Of a DNA stretch of 52,867 nucleotides, positions 26,494 through 34,755 are shown piece by piece (within the stretch, counting starts at the first letter, position 1; the number at the start of each line of letters is the position of its first letter). Both the position numbers and the translations under genes were made by a program. This stretch comes from Roseburia sp. AM59-24XD (GTDB lineage Bacteria > Bacillota > Clostridia > Lachnospirales > Lachnospiraceae), in assembly GCF_003478445.1 (NCBI RefSeq), contig NZ_QUET01000026.1:1-52867 (forward strand), written 5' to 3'. The notes beneath the pieces were generated by a model. It saw only the letters and a list, made by a program, of their open reading frames with translations, did no database searches and was not told where the DNA came from.

Positions 26494-26564
26494 TATTCTT
26501 ATTAACAAAAAAATGTCAATTATTTATCACTTATCCCGCAATCCTTTGTGCATATTTTCAACAA

Positions 26565-26607
26565 AAGAAGCCGGATGCTCTGGGATGCCCCAAAACACCG
26601 GCTTCTT
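26565..26607 (-). terminator. htpG terminator
   Basis: AAGAAGCCGG and CCGGCTTCTT arms (26565-26574 and 26598-26607) form a 10-bp stem with a long loop, followed on the minus strand by TTGTTG. It lies 40 bases past the htpG stop and before the MMPL promoter. Confidence 0.7.
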
Positions 26608-26647
26608 GGTACAATTTATGCATATCCGGTCTGCACCGGACATTATA

Positions 26648-28732
26648 TTACTCCTGTGTCAGAAGAAGCATGATCTCATTGCTGCGTGCAACAAAATCCG
26701 TCATCTCCTCTGCAGGAAGCGGCTTATTGGCAAGCATTGCCAGATCATAAAGCTGCTTGCAGAACATATCGACATGCTCTCCCTCTGTATGCTCAAGGAT
26801 ATACTTGACCAGAGCGTTGTTGGCATTTAAGATCAGAGTCTCTCCGCCGCCAAACATGCTCATATCCATGCCCATGCCGCCTGCGCTGTACATCTTCATC
26901 ATATCCTGCATACGGCGTGTCTCCTCGGACAACGTGATCATAGAAGAGATATTCTCATTCTTCAGATTCTGGACCTGCACCTCAAGCTGATCCTTGCCGA
27001 GCGCTTTCTTGAAGACATCACTGAGTGTCTCTGTCTGCTTCTTTAATGTCTCCTCATCGCCTTCTTCCTTCATGGAATCGGAAATATCGGAATCAATTCT
27101 CTGGAAGTGTACCTTGACATCCTCACTCTGCTCTAACTGTGTGATGAATGGCTGGTCAATCGTATGCGCAAGGATCAGAGCATCCATTCCCTGCTCCCTG
27201 AACAGATTGATATACTGACTCTGCTGCTGTACATCCGTCACATAGTAAACGGTCGTCGGCTCCTCTTCCTTCTTCTCGGTCTCCTCGCCGGCTTCCTCCT
27301 TTGCGACATCCTCAGCATCCACAACCTCCGGCTGCTCCTCATCATTGCCCTTGACATTCTCCACATACTCCGGCAGGGTAATGAACTTATCGTCCAGATT
27401 CTTAAAGATGATAAAATCCTTCATCTTCTCCTGGAATTTCTGATCCTTCAGGCAGCCAAACTTGATGAATGGACTGATATCATCCCAGTATTTCTCGTAA
27501 TTCTCGCGGTCAACCTTGTACATACCGGACAGCTTGTCCGCAACCTTCTTGGTAATGTAATCAGAAATCTTCTTAACAAAGCCATCGTTCTGCAGTGCGC
27601 TTCGTGATACATTCAGTGGCAGATCCGGACAATCGATCACACCCTTTAACAGCATCAGAAACTCCGGAATAACTTCTTTGATATTATCGGCGATAAATAC
27701 CTGGTTATTATAGAGCTTGATCACTCCCTCAAGATTATCATACTGTGTATTTACCTTCGGGAAGTATAAAATGCCCTTCAGATTAAATGGATAATCCATG
27801 TTCAGATGAATCCAGAATAAAGGCTCCTTGTAATCATTAAATACCTTACGGTAGAAACTCTTGTACTCCTCATCGGTACACTCATTCGGATGCTTCATCC
27901 ACAGAGGTGTCGTATCACTTAAGGATACCGGACGCTTGTTGATCTTTGCCTTTTCCTTAGCCGGTGAGATCTCAACGGTCTCTTTCTCGCCGTTTTCATT
28001 CTCCTTCTCCTCGGTCTTTGCCTCCTCGGTAAACTTCTCAACAACGACATCATCCTCACGGATATCTGCTGCGTCGATCGTCTCGTACTCCTGCTCGGCT
28101 CCTTCCTTGGAAAGATAAATATTCACCGGCATGAAGGAGCAGTATTTCTCAATGATCTCCTTGATACGGTACTCATTTGCAAACTCTACACTGTCCTCGG
28201 ACAGATACAGTGTGATCTTCGTTCCGACTTCCTTCTTATCTCCGTCAGACATTTCGAAATTGATGCCGCCCTCGGACTCCCAGTGAACCGGGACCGCATC
28301 CTTCTGCCAGGAAAGGGTATCGATTGTTACCTTGTCTGCAACCATAAATGCGGAATAAAAACCAAGACCAAAATGACCGATGATCTGATCCTCATTTGTC
28401 TTATCCTTATATTTCTCCAGGAAATCCGTCGCACCGGAAAATGCAACCTGATTGATATACTCCTTAACCTCAGCCTCCGTCATACCGATACCGGTATCGG
28501 TAAATGACAATGTCTTATGCTCCGGGCTTACCTCAACCTGAATGCTCGCCTTATAGTCCTCCGGGAAATCATACTCTCCCATGACCTCCAGCTTCTTTAA
28601 CTTCGTGATCGCATCACAGCCGTTGGACACCAGCTCACGAACAAAAATATCATGATCCGAATATAACCATTTCTTAATGATCGGGAACATATTCTCTGAT
28701 TCAATTGATAAACTGCCTTTTTCCATCTGCAT
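26648..28732 (-). CDS. htpG: Chaperone HtpG (Hsp90)
   Basis: An ATP-dependent cytosolic chaperone. The GHKL ATP site is complete: ELVSNGCDAI, DTGIGM and GHFGLGFYSAFMVAD. The middle domain includes NVSRSALQ-type catalytic-loop sequence (SRSALQND). At 694 residues it is longer than the ~620-residue E. coli protein, mainly because of two acidic/Lys-rich insertions, one near residue 230 (KTEEKENENGEKE) and one near 480 (EEAGEETEKKEEEP). The ATG at 28732 or the one two codons later may be used. The gene stands alone with its own terminator, a strong promoter and CIRCE elements, so HrcA heat-shock control is expected. Confidence 0.96.
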   Translation of the reverse strand: MQMEKGSLSIESENMFPIIKKWLYSDHDIFVRELVSNGCDAITKLKKLEVMGEYDFPEDYKASIQVEVSPEHKTLSFTDTGIGMTEAEVKEYINQVAFSGATDFLEKYKDKTNEDQIIGHFGLGFYSAFMVADKVTIDTLSWQKDAVPVHWESEGGINFEMSDGDKKEVGTKITLYLSEDSVEFANEYRIKEIIEKYCSFMPVNIYLSKEGAEQEYETIDAADIREDDVVVEKFTEEAKTEEKENENGEKETVEISPAKEKAKINKRPVSLSDTTPLWMKHPNECTDEEYKSFYRKVFNDYKEPLFWIHLNMDYPFNLKGILYFPKVNTQYDNLEGVIKLYNNQVFIADNIKEVIPEFLMLLKGVIDCPDLPLNVSRSALQNDGFVKKISDYITKKVADKLSGMYKVDRENYEKYWDDISPFIKFGCLKDQKFQEKMKDFIIFKNLDDKFITLPEYVENVKGNDEEQPEVVDAEDVAKEEAGEETEKKEEEPTTVYYVTDVQQQSQYINLFREQGMDALILAHTIDQPFITQLEQSEDVKVHFQRIDSDISDSMKEEGDEETLKKQTETLSDVFKKALGKDQLEVQVQNLKNENISSMITLSEETRRMQDMMKMYSAGGMGMDMSMFGGGETLILNANNALVKYILEHTEGEHVDMFCKQLYDLAMLANKPLPAEEMTDFVARSNEIMLLLTQE

Positions 28733-28803
28733 AATTACAACCTCCTGTTTCTTCCTTTATATGCATTCTGTCTGAAATGCAAAAAAATCTGCCATTTTGT
28801 CAA

Positions 28804-28830
28804 TTAGCAATCACCCTTATCGACTGCTAA
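28804..28830 (-). promoter_or_regulatory. Second, imperfect CIRCE element
   Basis: TTAGCAATC (28804-28812), nine bases, GACTGCTAA (28822-28830). Each arm differs from the CIRCE consensus at one position and the 9-base spacing is exact. It lies just past the htpG transcription start, inside the leader. Confidence 0.65.
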
Positions 28831-28847
28831 CAATCATTCTGGTAGAT

Positions 28848-28876
28848 ATCTTAGTACGAAATAAAATAATTGTCAA
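28848..28876 (-). promoter_or_regulatory. htpG promoter
   Basis: On the minus strand: consensus TTGACA (28871-28876), a 17-base spacer, TAAGAT (28848-28853). It is flanked by one CIRCE element upstream and another downstream. Confidence 0.85.
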
Positions 28877-28883
28877 GAAAAAT

Positions 28884-28910
28884 TTAGCACTCTTTCATAA
28901 AGAGTGCTAA
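28884..28910 (-). promoter_or_regulatory. CIRCE operator (HrcA binding site)
   Basis: TTAGCACTC (28884-28892), nine bases, GAGTGCTAA (28902-28910): an exact match to the CIRCE consensus. It ends 7 bases upstream of the -35 box. On the minus strand the hairpin is followed by ATTTTTCTT, so it could also act as terminator for the Ig-like gene before it, which stops at 28937. Confidence 0.93.
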
Positions 28911-28936
28911 ATTATGTATCTGATATTCTTCTGTGT

Positions 28937-29644
28937 CTACCGTGTTACTGCACCGGCGCTTGTCACTGCTGCACCGGAAGAAGGCTGTGCCGGTACCGGC
29001 GTATTCACTGCTGCCGGAACAACTGTAGTTGTAGCCGCAGCTGCCTGATCGGCCATCACTGTCACCTGACAGACTGCACGTTTTCCATTCAATGTTGTAA
29101 ATATAACGGAAACTGTTCCTTCCCTGTGTGCAGTAAGAACTCCCTTCGAGGATACGGACACCGTCTCTGTATCTGTACTTATCCAGGATCCCTTCTTATA
29201 TACTTTCAACATCTTTGCAGGACTGACCGATGCCTTTAAGGTCTTTTTCTGTGCAACCCTCATCTTCAATGAAGAAGACATCTTTACCTTTGTCGGAACC
29301 TTGTCTGCTACAATAACCTTGACCAACTTTCTAAGTTTTTTGTTTTTCTTTGAAGTAACACGAATTGTTGTTACTCCTATTTTCTTTCCTTTGACCACAC
29401 CCTTTTTGGATACGGTTGCGACCTTTCGGTTGGCGATCTCATACTTCACCGCCTTACTCGCTCCATTTGGCGCAATCGATGAAACACCCAGTGTCTGTTT
29501 CCCATGCACTTTCACCAGAACTGTGCTGTAGTTCAACGACATCATGATCGGCTTTGCTGCCGCAGCTGCTTTCCCCGGCATCTGTGCAGTAAGAACTGCC
29601 ACGATCATTACAATTACCATCATTCGCTTCATAACGGATCTCAT
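28937..29644 (-). CDS. Secreted bacterial Ig-like (Big_2) protein
   Basis: A 235-residue exported protein with a signal peptide (hydrophobic residues ~8-20, Ala-rich end near 30). Two Big_2-like domains follow (about 35-115 and 115-200), each with the typical pattern of a basic first strand, VATVSKKGVVKGKK or VSVSSKGVLTAHREG, and a closing strand. The tail is Ala/Pro/Val-rich. No sortase motif, LPxTG or surface repeat is seen, so anchoring is unclear. GGAGGAATAAT precedes the ATG. It lies 65 bases after glf with no clear promoter, so it may be the last gene of the glycosyltransferase operon. Confidence 0.8.
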   Translation of the reverse strand: MRSVMKRMMVIVMIVAVLTAQMPGKAAAAAKPIMMSLNYSTVLVKVHGKQTLGVSSIAPNGASKAVKYEIANRKVATVSKKGVVKGKKIGVTTIRVTSKKNKKLRKLVKVIVADKVPTKVKMSSSLKMRVAQKKTLKASVSPAKMLKVYKKGSWISTDTETVSVSSKGVLTAHREGTVSVIFTTLNGKRAVCQVTVMADQAAAATTTVVPAAVNTPVPAQPSSGAAVTSAGAVTR

Positions 29645-29709
29645 ATTATTCCTCCATTTCTATCCGCCATCGCCCCATTTAATCCATTCTCCTGTCACAG
29701 TTCCCCTTG

Positions 29710-30801
29710 TTACTTCTGTGACGCTGCACATGCCAGAGCAGATGCGATCACCTTGTCCATATCAAAATACTGATATTGTCCCAATCTTCCCCCAAAGATC
29801 AGACCGCTCTCCTTCTCTGCCAGTGCATGATACTGCTGATACAACTCCGTATTTCTGGAATCGTTGACCGGATAATATGGTTCCTCGCCCGGCTTCCATT
29901 CGGAAGAATACTCTCTGGTGATCACCGTCACCGGCTGTGTGCCAAACGTGAAATGCTTATGCTCGATAATACGCGTGTATGGCACATCCGCCGCCGTATA
30001 ATTCACCACGGCATTCCCCTGGTAATTCTCACAGTCTAACTTCTCTGTTTCAAACCGCAGAGAACGATACTGCAAATGTCCCAGACTGTATCCAAAATAT
30101 TCATCAATCGGTCCTGTATACACCGTTGTATCCGCTTCAATCTGTTCACGAACCTTAAAATAGTCCGTATTGCACCGTACCTCGATTCCATCCAGAAGGC
30201 GTTCTACCATCTTCGTATAGCCATCTATCGGGATTCCCTGATAACGGTCATTGAAATAATTATTATCGTAGGTAAAACGCAGCGGCAGTCTCTTTATGAT
30301 AAATGCCGGAAGCTCCGTACATTTCCTGCCCCACTGCTTCTGGGTATACCCCTTGATCAGCTTCTCATACACATCCGTTCCCACCAGACGGATCGCCTGC
30401 TCCTCAAGATTTGCAGGTTCACCGATCCCGGCATCCATGATCTGTTTATCAATGATCGCCTTTGCTTCCGCCGGTGTCTTAATCCCCCACATCTTACTAA
30501 ACGTGTTCATATTAAACGGAAGATTGTAAAGCTCGTCCCCGTAAACAGCAACCGGTGAATTAATATACTGATTAAATTCCGTGTACCGGTTTACATATTG
30601 CCAGATCTTTTTGTCAGAAGTGTGGAAAATGTGTGCACCATAACGATGAACATGAATCCCATCGACCTCTTCGGTATAAATGTTGCCTGCAATATGATCT
30701 CTCTTCTCAATGACAAGACATTTCTTTCCCTGATCCGTCATCTCTCTCGCAAACACCGCGCCAAACAGACCTGCGCCCACGATCAAATAATCATACTTCA
30801 T
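29710..30801 (-). CDS. glf: UDP-galactopyranose mutase
   Basis: An FAD enzyme that converts UDP-galactopyranose to UDP-galactofuranose, the donor for galactofuranosyl residues in surface glycans. The N-terminal dinucleotide fold reads YLIVGAGLFGAVFA, followed by VIEKRDHIAGN and HRYGAHIFHT; the family segments YTQKQWGR and RYQGIPIDGY are also present. The start at 30801 is chosen because AGGAGGG lies directly before it and homology begins at MKYDYLIVG. The 363-residue length is normal. It follows three glycosyltransferase genes, so the polymer made here probably contains galactofuranose. Confidence 0.95.
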   Translation of the reverse strand: MKYDYLIVGAGLFGAVFAREMTDQGKKCLVIEKRDHIAGNIYTEEVDGIHVHRYGAHIFHTSDKKIWQYVNRYTEFNQYINSPVAVYGDELYNLPFNMNTFSKMWGIKTPAEAKAIIDKQIMDAGIGEPANLEEQAIRLVGTDVYEKLIKGYTQKQWGRKCTELPAFIIKRLPLRFTYDNNYFNDRYQGIPIDGYTKMVERLLDGIEVRCNTDYFKVREQIEADTTVYTGPIDEYFGYSLGHLQYRSLRFETEKLDCENYQGNAVVNYTAADVPYTRIIEHKHFTFGTQPVTVITREYSSEWKPGEEPYYPVNDSRNTELYQQYHALAEKESGLIFGGRLGQYQYFDMDKVIASALACAASQK

Positions 30802-30872
30802 ATTTCCCTCCTGTGTGACGGTTCCGGCTTTTCTGCCGGTCTTAACCGCATCTATTATCATAACGCACTAAA

Positions 30873-32588
30873 TTATAAAAGTAAAGTATTGCTCTTACCC
30901 AAAAAATAATATTTTCCAAAAATATTCATGCCCGGATTGCCATGCGGGTCTTCCTTCTTCAGCATGCGATCCCACATCGCAAAAAACAGATGCCAGTGCT
31001 CCTGACTCGCCTTTGAGCATCTCTGCTTCTGGCGCCAGGTCAGCCCCTGCAGCTTCGTAAAGGATACATACGGCGTATATACGCAGTCTCCCCAGCGCTT
31101 TTTCGCCTTGAGGCAAAAAGAAAACCAGGTCTGATCTGAAAAGGCACCCCAGCCGTTCCATTTCTTGGTTCCCACCTCCAGATTTTCCTCCACCCAGTCA
31201 CTGTATACCTCTTCCCGGACAGCAAGCACCGCACCTCCCACCAGAGAAACATTCTGCCTGAATGCAAGGCGGTACATATAGGAGGGATCCTTTCCCGGCA
31301 CGCCCCGGTACAGGCTCATGATCTGTTCCGGACGGTCCGGACGATAACCATAGCCCGCATGAAAGATCCTTCCCCGACCGTCATAGACAACCGGCGCTGC
31401 GACCATATTCTCCCTTGGCACAAGACAGGACAAAAGCTCCGTCAGCCATGCCCCGTCCGGCTGATCCGGGCGGTATCCGGCACGCACCATCACGATTACA
31501 TCAAACTGCTTTTCATCCACATCAAACCTCGGCTGCACCACCGGGTGGATCTCAATCTCATAAGGAAGCCCGGACAACTCCTGTTTAAGCTTCTCCGCCA
31601 GCCGCTCCGTCTCTGCCATTACAAGCACCTTTGTATCCTGCGGCACATCATAATGTACCCGGTAAAACGGTCCATAGCCCTCTGCCGCCTGCACTCTGCC
31701 GACAATCCCGCGGCGCATAAGATGCTCCTCCAAGGCCCGTTTCCCGGCATCTATCGTATACGGCTTTGCCGCAGAGGAGGATGCCACAGAGCCGGCATGA
31801 ATCCTCCAGTAATAACGAACCCTTGATACATGACAGATATTGTCCGCTTCATCCGTCAGACGAAGCAGCATATCATAATCCTGACTTCCGTCAAATTCAC
31901 TCCGGAAGCCTCCCACCTTTTCCAGAAGGCGTCTGGAAAATACAGAAAAATGACAGATGTAATTGTTGCTGCGAAAACTTTCCGGCGAAAAATCCGGTTT
32001 GAAGTGGATATTCTGCACACGGTTTGTTGTTCCGTCGAACGAAAGCTCATCCGTATACACAAACTCTCCCTGATGATAATTGATCTGCTGCATCACATCG
32101 TAAAGTGCTGACGGATGCAGAAGATCATCATGATCCAATAACGCAATATAGTCGCCTGTGCTCATTTCGATCGCACGGTTGGTATTCTCCGAAATTCCCT
32201 CGTTGGACGCAAGTCTCTGATAGCTTATGCGCCCGTCCTTTTCCTGTGCCTTATGCACAAGCTCTGCAATCCTCGCACGGCATGCCTCATCATCACTGGC
32301 ATCTGCCAGACAAAGTTCCCAGTCCGCATAGGTCTGATCCATCACAGACTGCAGCATCTGCACCAGAAACTCCTCGTTTGTATTGTAAAGCGGTACCACA
32401 ATGCTGATCTTTACCTTTCTATCCGGCACCCAGGCAGACTGCTTATTTCGCTCCTCCTCCGATATTGCAAACGGACAGTATCTGCCCCCCAGATAATATT
32501 TGATGTAGGTGCGGTAAAGTACCTTTCTTGCAGTATAAATGACACCGTAATCCCGGCAGAATCTGCCAACCTTTGCCAACATGCTCAT
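30873..32588 (-). CDS. Family 2 glycosyltransferase with N-terminal extension
   Basis: A 571-residue cytoplasmic or membrane-associated enzyme. The GT-A domain begins near residue 60 with ISIVVPLYNT and has the donor-binding DXD region ALLDHDDLLHP and the acceptor-region SQDYDMLLRL. The ~270-residue C-terminal half, from about residue 300, has a second, weaker nucleotide-sugar-like section (GAVLAVREEVY, WGAFSDQTWFS), as in large rhamnosyl- or galactofuranosyl-transferases. Sugar specificity cannot be read from sequence. It lies between another GT2 gene and glf in one operon; adjacency to glf makes galactofuranose transfer plausible. Confidence 0.88.
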   Translation of the reverse strand: MSMLAKVGRFCRDYGVIYTARKVLYRTYIKYYLGGRYCPFAISEEERNKQSAWVPDRKVKISIVVPLYNTNEEFLVQMLQSVMDQTYADWELCLADASDDEACRARIAELVHKAQEKDGRISYQRLASNEGISENTNRAIEMSTGDYIALLDHDDLLHPSALYDVMQQINYHQGEFVYTDELSFDGTTNRVQNIHFKPDFSPESFRSNNYICHFSVFSRRLLEKVGGFRSEFDGSQDYDMLLRLTDEADNICHVSRVRYYWRIHAGSVASSSAAKPYTIDAGKRALEEHLMRRGIVGRVQAAEGYGPFYRVHYDVPQDTKVLVMAETERLAEKLKQELSGLPYEIEIHPVVQPRFDVDEKQFDVIVMVRAGYRPDQPDGAWLTELLSCLVPRENMVAAPVVYDGRGRIFHAGYGYRPDRPEQIMSLYRGVPGKDPSYMYRLAFRQNVSLVGGAVLAVREEVYSDWVEENLEVGTKKWNGWGAFSDQTWFSFCLKAKKRWGDCVYTPYVSFTKLQGLTWRQKQRCSKASQEHWHLFFAMWDRMLKKEDPHGNPGMNIFGKYYFLGKSNTLLL

Positions 32589-32620
32589 GAACTGCCTGTC
32601 TCCTCCGATCCTTTCCTGTA

Positions 32621-33547
32621 TTAATAGTTACCAAGCAGCAATATAATATGAAAGATCCGATCATCCTCCGGACGCTGTCTGTAAATCCCTGACTCCTTTA
32701 AGAAACGGCTTCTTGCCACGAAAGACCTGCGAACCTCCAGAAATTTTACTGCGAGTTTAATATTTTCATTATCCGGTTCCGTCTGCCCGAAAATACGGAC
32801 AAACTCCTCCAGCTGATGACTGATATTCCCACGATTGCCCCGGAATCTTTTCAGGCGCATTTTCCATTCATCCATGCGCTTTGTCTTGGTTCCGAGAACA
32901 TTGCCCTGATGCTGTCTGTAACAAATATGCGGCGTCTCATCATAATAAATCTCACCAAAGCAGACTGCTGTCAGATAAAGCCACCAGTCATGCATCACCG
33001 TAAACTGCGGAAGTTCCCTGGCTATCATATCACGCATCACCCGGTTAAATACCGCCGTACAGCCTGTCACAATATTCTCGATCATGGCATTGCAAAAGCC
33101 CGGACGCATCGGCGGCCGTTCAATCTCTGAGGTAAGCGGCTGCAGCTTTTGATCGACAAGCTTTGGCCGACAGCAGTAAAGTGCCGGCTTCTCCTTTGTC
33201 ATTGTCTCCAGACGTTCGATGGCACTTGTCATCTTATCCGGCATCCAGTAATCATCCTGATCGCTGAACGCATAATAATCAGCCTCGTCCGCCCGCGAAA
33301 GCAGTTCAAAAAAGCTTCGGATCACGCCGACGTTCTCTCCCTGATACCAATGGAGTTTTCCGGGATATCTTACGGCATATTCCTCCAGAATATCCTGTGT
33401 TCCATCTACCGAACCGTCGTCCCGGATCTGTATCTGAAAGGATGCCTTCGCATATTTCTCACAGTCCTGCTCCAGAAGCGAGTCGAGCTGCTCTCTGATA
33501 TATTCGGCTCCATTATAGGTTGACATCAGTATTTGTAGTGTTTTCAT
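32621..33547 (-). CDS. Family 2 glycosyltransferase
   Basis: A 308-residue GT-A enzyme. Features are LQILMSTYNGAEYI at the start, IQIRDDGSVDGT, and the DXD-containing AFSDQDDYWMPDKM, as in rhamnosyltransferase RgpB/WbbL-like proteins; the acceptor His-Asp-Trp (MHDWWLYL) follows near residue 165. Its start lies inside the 3' end of the GT4 gene (35-base overlap), so translation is probably coupled. It makes one of the linkages of the repeat unit; donor unknown. Confidence 0.9.
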   Translation of the reverse strand: MKTLQILMSTYNGAEYIREQLDSLLEQDCEKYAKASFQIQIRDDGSVDGTQDILEEYAVRYPGKLHWYQGENVGVIRSFFELLSRADEADYYAFSDQDDYWMPDKMTSAIERLETMTKEKPALYCCRPKLVDQKLQPLTSEIERPPMRPGFCNAMIENIVTGCTAVFNRVMRDMIARELPQFTVMHDWWLYLTAVCFGEIYYDETPHICYRQHQGNVLGTKTKRMDEWKMRLKRFRGNRGNISHQLEEFVRIFGQTEPDNENIKLAVKFLEVRRSFVARSRFLKESGIYRQRPEDDRIFHIILLLGNY

Positions 33548-34740
33548 TGATCTCCTCCATCACGGACTGATAAATCTCACGCATTTTGCGCTCTACCACC
33601 GGAAGAGCAAAGTCCCTGACTCTTCTGCGGTTCCAGCGTCCCATCTCACCTCGTCTCGTCTCGCGGTCTGTCTCACTTTTGCCGCCCCGTTCCGAAAACA
33701 TACGGCGCACCTTCACGGCGTAATTCTCCGGCTCCCAGTCATCGACAGATAACCGCCCTGCGTATGTTCCAGAAGATCAGTGATTCCGCGGATCCTTGTG
33801 GCGATCACCGGCAGTCCCACTGCCATTGCTCCATCACAGCTACCGGCAGTCCCTCCTGAAAGGACGGAAACACAAAACAATCTGCCTTGCGAAGCATCGC
33901 CGGCACCTCATCCACATAGCCGGCAAACTTGACGCGGTTCTCAAGCCCCTGCTCCTTCACATGCTCCTTAAGCTTGTCCTCCCACGGTCCCGATCCGCAG
34001 ATCACATAGACCAGAGGAAGATCCAACAGCTCTTTCATCGCATCGATCATCACAATATGATTCTTTCGCTTCGTCAGCTCTCCGACGCTGATCAGTATTC
34101 CATAATTGTCCGGAATGCTGTAGCGTTCATAAAGATCCACCTTTGCATCGGTCTTCCCCATGGTATAATCGGTCTTCCGGCTGTCCTGCAGTGCATCCAG
34201 CCGCATGCCGATTCCCATGATCCGCTCTACGCTCCCACGCACCGGAAAGCTCTGCGCTCTGCGGTAATCCTCGTCATTGATCAGGATCAATCTGTCCGTA
34301 AATCGGGACAGATAACGCTCCACCGGATAATAGATCCAGTTCTTCCACGGTGCTCCCTCATAAAAATGAAGACCGTGCGCCGTATAAAGAACAGGCACCT
34401 TGCGTCCTGTTTTCCTACGTACCGCCTGTGCTGCCAGACGTGCCACAACACCACTCATCGGCATATGACAATGGATCAGGTCAAAATTCTCCTGCTCTAA
34501 AAGCTTCTTTAACTGCCGGTATGCTTTGCTTACGCCCGGCGAGAACGGTGAACGCTCAAAATCGATCTGATGACAGGTCAGACCCATCCCGTCCAGACGA
34601 TGATTATCCTTTCCGTATACAACCGTATTAAAATTAGCAGCATAATGAACCTCAAAGCCCATCTCCTGCAGTATCTTCACATTATTGGCTTCAAACTGCG
34701 GCAAAAATCCGCTCACCCTTGTGACTATCAATGCCTTCAT
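33513..34740 (-). CDS. Family 4 glycosyltransferase (two frameshifts)
   Basis: A GT-B enzyme for surface polysaccharide assembly. The N-terminal acceptor domain shows HCHMPMSGVVARL and LYTAHGLHFYEG. The C-terminal donor domain has VGELTKRKNH and the E-x7-E region FPSFQEGLPVAVMEA. Two single-base losses interrupt it: near 33828, after AVME, where restoring G gives AMAVGLPVIATRIRG; and near 33743, after GGYLS, where restoring one base gives DDWEPENYAVKVRR. The corrected protein has 409 residues, normal for GT4. Two lesions 85 bases apart point to a low-quality stretch. It sits between the glycosyl-1-phosphate transferase and the GT2 genes. Confidence 0.87.
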
Positions 34741-34755
34741 ATTCCAATATCCCCG

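Noticed and set aside
33796..34500. A 234-codon plus-strand open frame opposite the GT4 gene
   Set aside because: Antisense to a gene with clear GT4 motifs; no supporting signal.
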